Positions 61,030 through 62,596 of a DNA stretch of 62,596 nt are shown here, piece by piece. Both the position numbers and the translations under genes were made by a program. A model generated the notes under the pieces. It was not told the DNA's origin and did no database searches. It was given only the letters and a program-made list of their open reading frames with translations. The stretch is from CAYTAP01 sp964435775 (GTDB lineage: Bacteria > Planctomycetota > Phycisphaerae > Tepidisphaerales > Tepidisphaeraceae). Every line of letters starts with the position of its first letter. Positions within the stretch are counted from its first letter, which is position 1. The DNA lies in NCBI GenBank assembly GCA_964435775.1, contig CAYTAP010000003.1, positions 1 to 62,596 of the forward strand, given 5' to 3'.

Positions 61030-61596
61030 ATGAAGGAAATGCTTGTGACTGTTCACGCGCTGTTGCTCTGTGTTCCGATGTTCGCGGTGCTCGCCGCCGC
61101 CGCCGTGGTGGACTTTCGTTCCCGGCGCATTCCCAACTGGATGACGCTCGGCCTGATCCTCACCGGATTCATTCAGAGCATCACCGACGGGCAGCTTGTC
61201 ACGCCGGGTCAATCGATTCTGGGGCTGGCAGTTGGATTTTCCCTGCTTTTCGTTCTCTTCGCCCTCGGTGCTGTGGGCGCGGGCGATGTGAAACTGATGG
61301 CCGGCATTGGCGCCTGGCTCGGGCCGATTCTCGTGCTGCAGGTTTTCGCCGCCGGCGCGGTGATGGGGATGTGCATCGTCCTGGCGCAAAGCTACAAACA
61401 GCGCCGTCTCCGCACGCTCTTTCGCAACAGCGCCGTCCTGGCGATCAACCTCGTCCATATTCAGGAGTTGGGTGTTCAGCATGTGACCGAGACCGGCCAA
61501 TCGTCAAACAGCATCGAAAAGCCCCTGCCGTACGCCGTGCCGATTTTCATCGCGGCCATCGCCGTGGTTCTTAATGCGTGGGGAGTTGGGACATGA
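61030..61596 (+). CDS. Prepilin peptidase, CpaA/TadV family
   Basis: Membrane aspartyl protease that removes Flp leader peptides. 188 residues with about six hydrophobic spans. The two active-site Asp are visible in VVDFRSRRIPNWMT (about residues 26-39) and in GAGDVKLMAGIG (about 79-90), the GxGD family motif. There is no N-methyltransferase zinc domain, as in the short TadV/CpaA class. ATG 61030 or ATG 61039 could start it. It overlaps the following TadE-like gene by ATGA, so the two are translationally coupled. The three Flp genes upstream are its likely substrates. Confidence 0.93.
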   Translation: MKEMLVTVHALLLCVPMFAVLAAAAVVDFRSRRIPNWMTLGLILTGFIQSITDGQLVTPGQSILGLAVGFSLLFVLFALGAVGAGDVKLMAGIGAWLGPILVLQVFAAGAVMGMCIVLAQSYKQRRLRTLFRNSAVLAINLVHIQELGVQHVTETGQSSNSIEKPLPYAVPIFIAAIAVVLNAWGVGT

Positions 61597-62240
61597 CCAT
61601 GCCAAAACAAACCGATTCCATCACCAAGGCAAGCGCATTTGCACATTTTCCCTCTCCCGTTGTACCCAACGGGGGAGGGCAGGGAGGGGGTCTTTCGCGA
61701 GGAATCCAGCGGGCCCCCTCCCCAACCCTCCCCCGCGAGTACGCGGGAGAGGGAGAAGGTTGCAAATGCGCCGCCCCTGACTCCATCTTCCGGTCGGCCA
61801 AACACCGCTACAGCCTGCTTCGCCGCGGCAGCGCCATCATCGAGGGCGCGTTCGTTCTTATCGTGCTTCTGACGCTGTCGTTTGGCACGATCGAGTTTGG
61901 GTATTTCTTTTTCGTCAAACATTCCATCGAAGGCGCGGCCCGCGAGGGTGCCCGCGCCGCCATTCCCGCCAACGCTACCAACGCCGATGTGACGACCGCC
62001 ATCGCCAATTCGATGAACGCCGCGGGATTGCAGTCGGCCAAGTCGCACTATGTTGTCAGCATTTCCAACAGCGCCTCCGATGCGCCCCCGACGCAGAAGA
62101 ATGTGGCGACCATGACCGAAGGCCAGCCCGTCTATGTCACGGTCGAGTGTGACTGGTCGGATGTCGGCCTGGGCTTGGGAATCATCTCCCAGTCGAAGGT
62201 CCTCAAGAGCGTCACGGTCATGCGCAAAGAAGGGTCATGA
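61593..62240 (+). CDS. TadE-like minor pilus protein with a palindromic repeat translated inside it
   Basis: A 215-residue protein of the TadE/TadF minor pilin class. The class signature is RRGSAIIEGAFVLIVLLTLS followed by FGTIEFGYFFFVKH (about residues 77-110), with Glu at the usual place. The N-terminus is abnormal: residues ~14-60 are encoded by a full repeat family A element plus its flanking arms, giving a Gly/Pro/Ser-rich segment (PNGGGQGGGLSRGIQRAPSP). No ATG, GTG or TTG occurs in this frame inside or after the element up to the pilin signature, and the ATG overlaps the prepilin peptidase stop (ATGA), so the element must be translated. Normal TadE proteins have only a short leader there. 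Confidence 0.9.
   Translation: MTMPKQTDSITKASAFAHFPSPVVPNGGGQGGGLSRGIQRAPSPTLPREYAGEGEGCKCAAPDSIFRSAKHRYSLLRRGSAIIEGAFVLIVLLTLSFGTIEFGYFFFVKHSIEGAAREGARAAIPANATNADVTTAIANSMNAAGLQSAKSHYVVSISNSASDAPPTQKNVATMTEGQPVYVTVECDWSDVGLGLGIISQSKVLKSVTVMRKEGS
61633..61771. repeat. Repeat family A, full copy 3, inside the TadE-like coding region
   Basis: The core (61649-61757) has the three hairpins of the family with G/C-tracts and loop sequences GTAC and TTGTACCC. It is bounded by an extra perfect 11-bp inverted repeat, GCGCATTTGCA (61633-61643) and TGCAAATGCGC (61761-61771), so the whole unit is one larger palindrome. The reading frame of the TadE-like gene runs through it without a stop. Confidence 0.88.
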
Positions 62241-62295
62241 CCAAATCGGCAGGGGGCGGGGACAACGCGTTACCAATAGCGAACCGCATTTATTT

Positions 62296-62398
62296 CCTCC
62301 CCCGGTATCCCGGGGGAGGGTAGGGAGGGGGTTTTCGCGGGGCATCGCACGAAACCCCCTCCCCGACCCTCCCCCGCGAGTACGCGGGGGAGGGAGAA
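62296..62398. repeat. Repeat family A, full copy 4
   Basis: CCTCCCCCGGTATCCCGGGG and GGAGGGTAGGGAGGGGGTTTT, then CACGAAACCCCCTCCCCGAC and CCTCCCCCGCGAGTACGCGG with GGGAGGGAGAA. It is complete with all three hairpins and starts 56 bases after the TadE-like stop codon. Confidence 0.88.
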
Positions 62399-62412
62399 CA
62401 TCACAGATGTCC

Positions 62413-62487
62413 GTAGGGTCCGCACCCCGTGCGGACCATTTTGCATCACATGCCAAAAGGCCCGCAGGGGGACTGCGGACCCTACAA
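62413..62487. repeat. Repeat family C palindrome (GTAGGGTCCGC/GCGGACCCTAC)
   Basis: GTAGGGTCCGCACCCCGTGC with GGACC pairs with the right arm TGCGGACCCTAC around AAAAGGCCCGCAGGGGG. It is the same inner unit as in the fliG-fliH palindrome (16945-17112), here without its GAAGGATGA flanks. Confidence 0.8.
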
Positions 62488-62596
62488 TTTTCATCCACAT
62501 CGAATTATGAGACCTCCGGCGAACCGCCGCCGCATGAAATTAAAAATATTCTTCCCACTTAACCTAAACCACCCATTCCTCCCAACCGACATATTG

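Larger units (their letters stand above)
62241..62596. other. Repeat-filled window end without a gene
   Basis: No gene is supported. It holds a full family A copy (62296-62398), an inner GTAGGGTCCG-type palindrome (62413-62487) and about 100 A/T-richer bases to the edge. The next Tad genes may follow outside the window. Confidence 0.6.

Noticed and set aside
1..62596. CRISPR arrays, tRNA and rRNA genes, transposases, integrases or phage genes
   Set aside because: Searched for by eye; no regularly spaced direct repeats with unique spacers, no tRNA-like cloverleaf with conserved T-loop, and no recognisable transposase or integrase motif.

Overview
The window reads as a high-GC chromosomal segment of a planctomycete, most likely of the Phycisphaerae lineage. 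The basis is the combination of a PEP-CTERM surface protein ending in VPEPASLGL...RRRRQA, a prepilin-type N-terminal cleavage protein of the G/H type, XylR-like (LacI sensor + AraC HTH) and GntR/LacI hybrid regulators, many Gfo/Idh/MocA oxidoreductases with TIM-barrel sugar isomerases, flagellar genes and a Tad/Flp pilus locus. This is inference from gene content; no rRNA is present. Three 10-N scaffold gaps (13553-13562, 28362-28371, 52574-52583) show it is a draft assembly, and two of them break genes.

Layout. 1-5.4 kb: ABC-2 permease, DUF1328 peptide, aroB, an unrecognised 564-aa protein and a glycosyltransferase. 5.6-13.4 kb: a minus-strand XylR-regulator/cupin/Gfo-Idh set facing a prepilin-like protein, a large secreted clan GH-A glycosidase and a PEP-CTERM protein. 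13.4-14.1 kb: a gene-free block of nested palindromes. 14.1-22.1 kb: flagellar operon fliF-fliG-fliH-fliI-fliJ-motE-fliK. 22.1-34.6 kb: pirin, scpA, a GluR0-like ligand-gated K+ channel, an SPW-repeat protein, glcF-glcE, trxA, a MoeB/ThiF-like E1, rsmE, a methyltransferase, glk and pgm. 34.7-46.1 kb: a GntR/LacI regulator diverging from a tightly packed operon (SDR, ROK kinase, SIS protein, two sugar isomerases, a stand-alone MetE-like zinc methyltransferase, a UlaG-like lactonase, two Gfo/Idh proteins, and an ArnT/PMT-like glycosyltransferase). 46.7-54.8 kb: an RMD1-like membrane protein, GH38 alpha-mannosidase, a second PMT-like enzyme, a DUF4926 peptide and a GH20-like hydrolase. 54.9-58.0 kb: an unknown protein, a Rnk-type factor, a ribosome hibernation factor and an NhaR-like regulator. 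58.2-62.2 kb: Tad pilus genes (three Flp pilins, a CpaA prepilin peptidase, a TadE-like protein) with one Gfo/Idh gene between the first two pilins.

Two things stand out. First, the catabolic operon at 35.8-44.5 kb has no transporter and no classical glycosidase, but joins oxidoreductases, isomerases, a lactonase, a sugar kinase and a MetE-type methyltransferase whose Zn ligands are all visible. It is a candidate for an undescribed pathway, for example for a methylated sugar or for oxidation-elimination cleavage of a glycoside. Second, several families of palindromic or low-complexity elements sit at gene ends: between nearly every early flagellar gene, abutting stop codons, and in one case translated in frame inside the TadE-like protein. 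There the downstream reading frame offers no alternative start codon, a situation like the Rickettsia palindromic elements.
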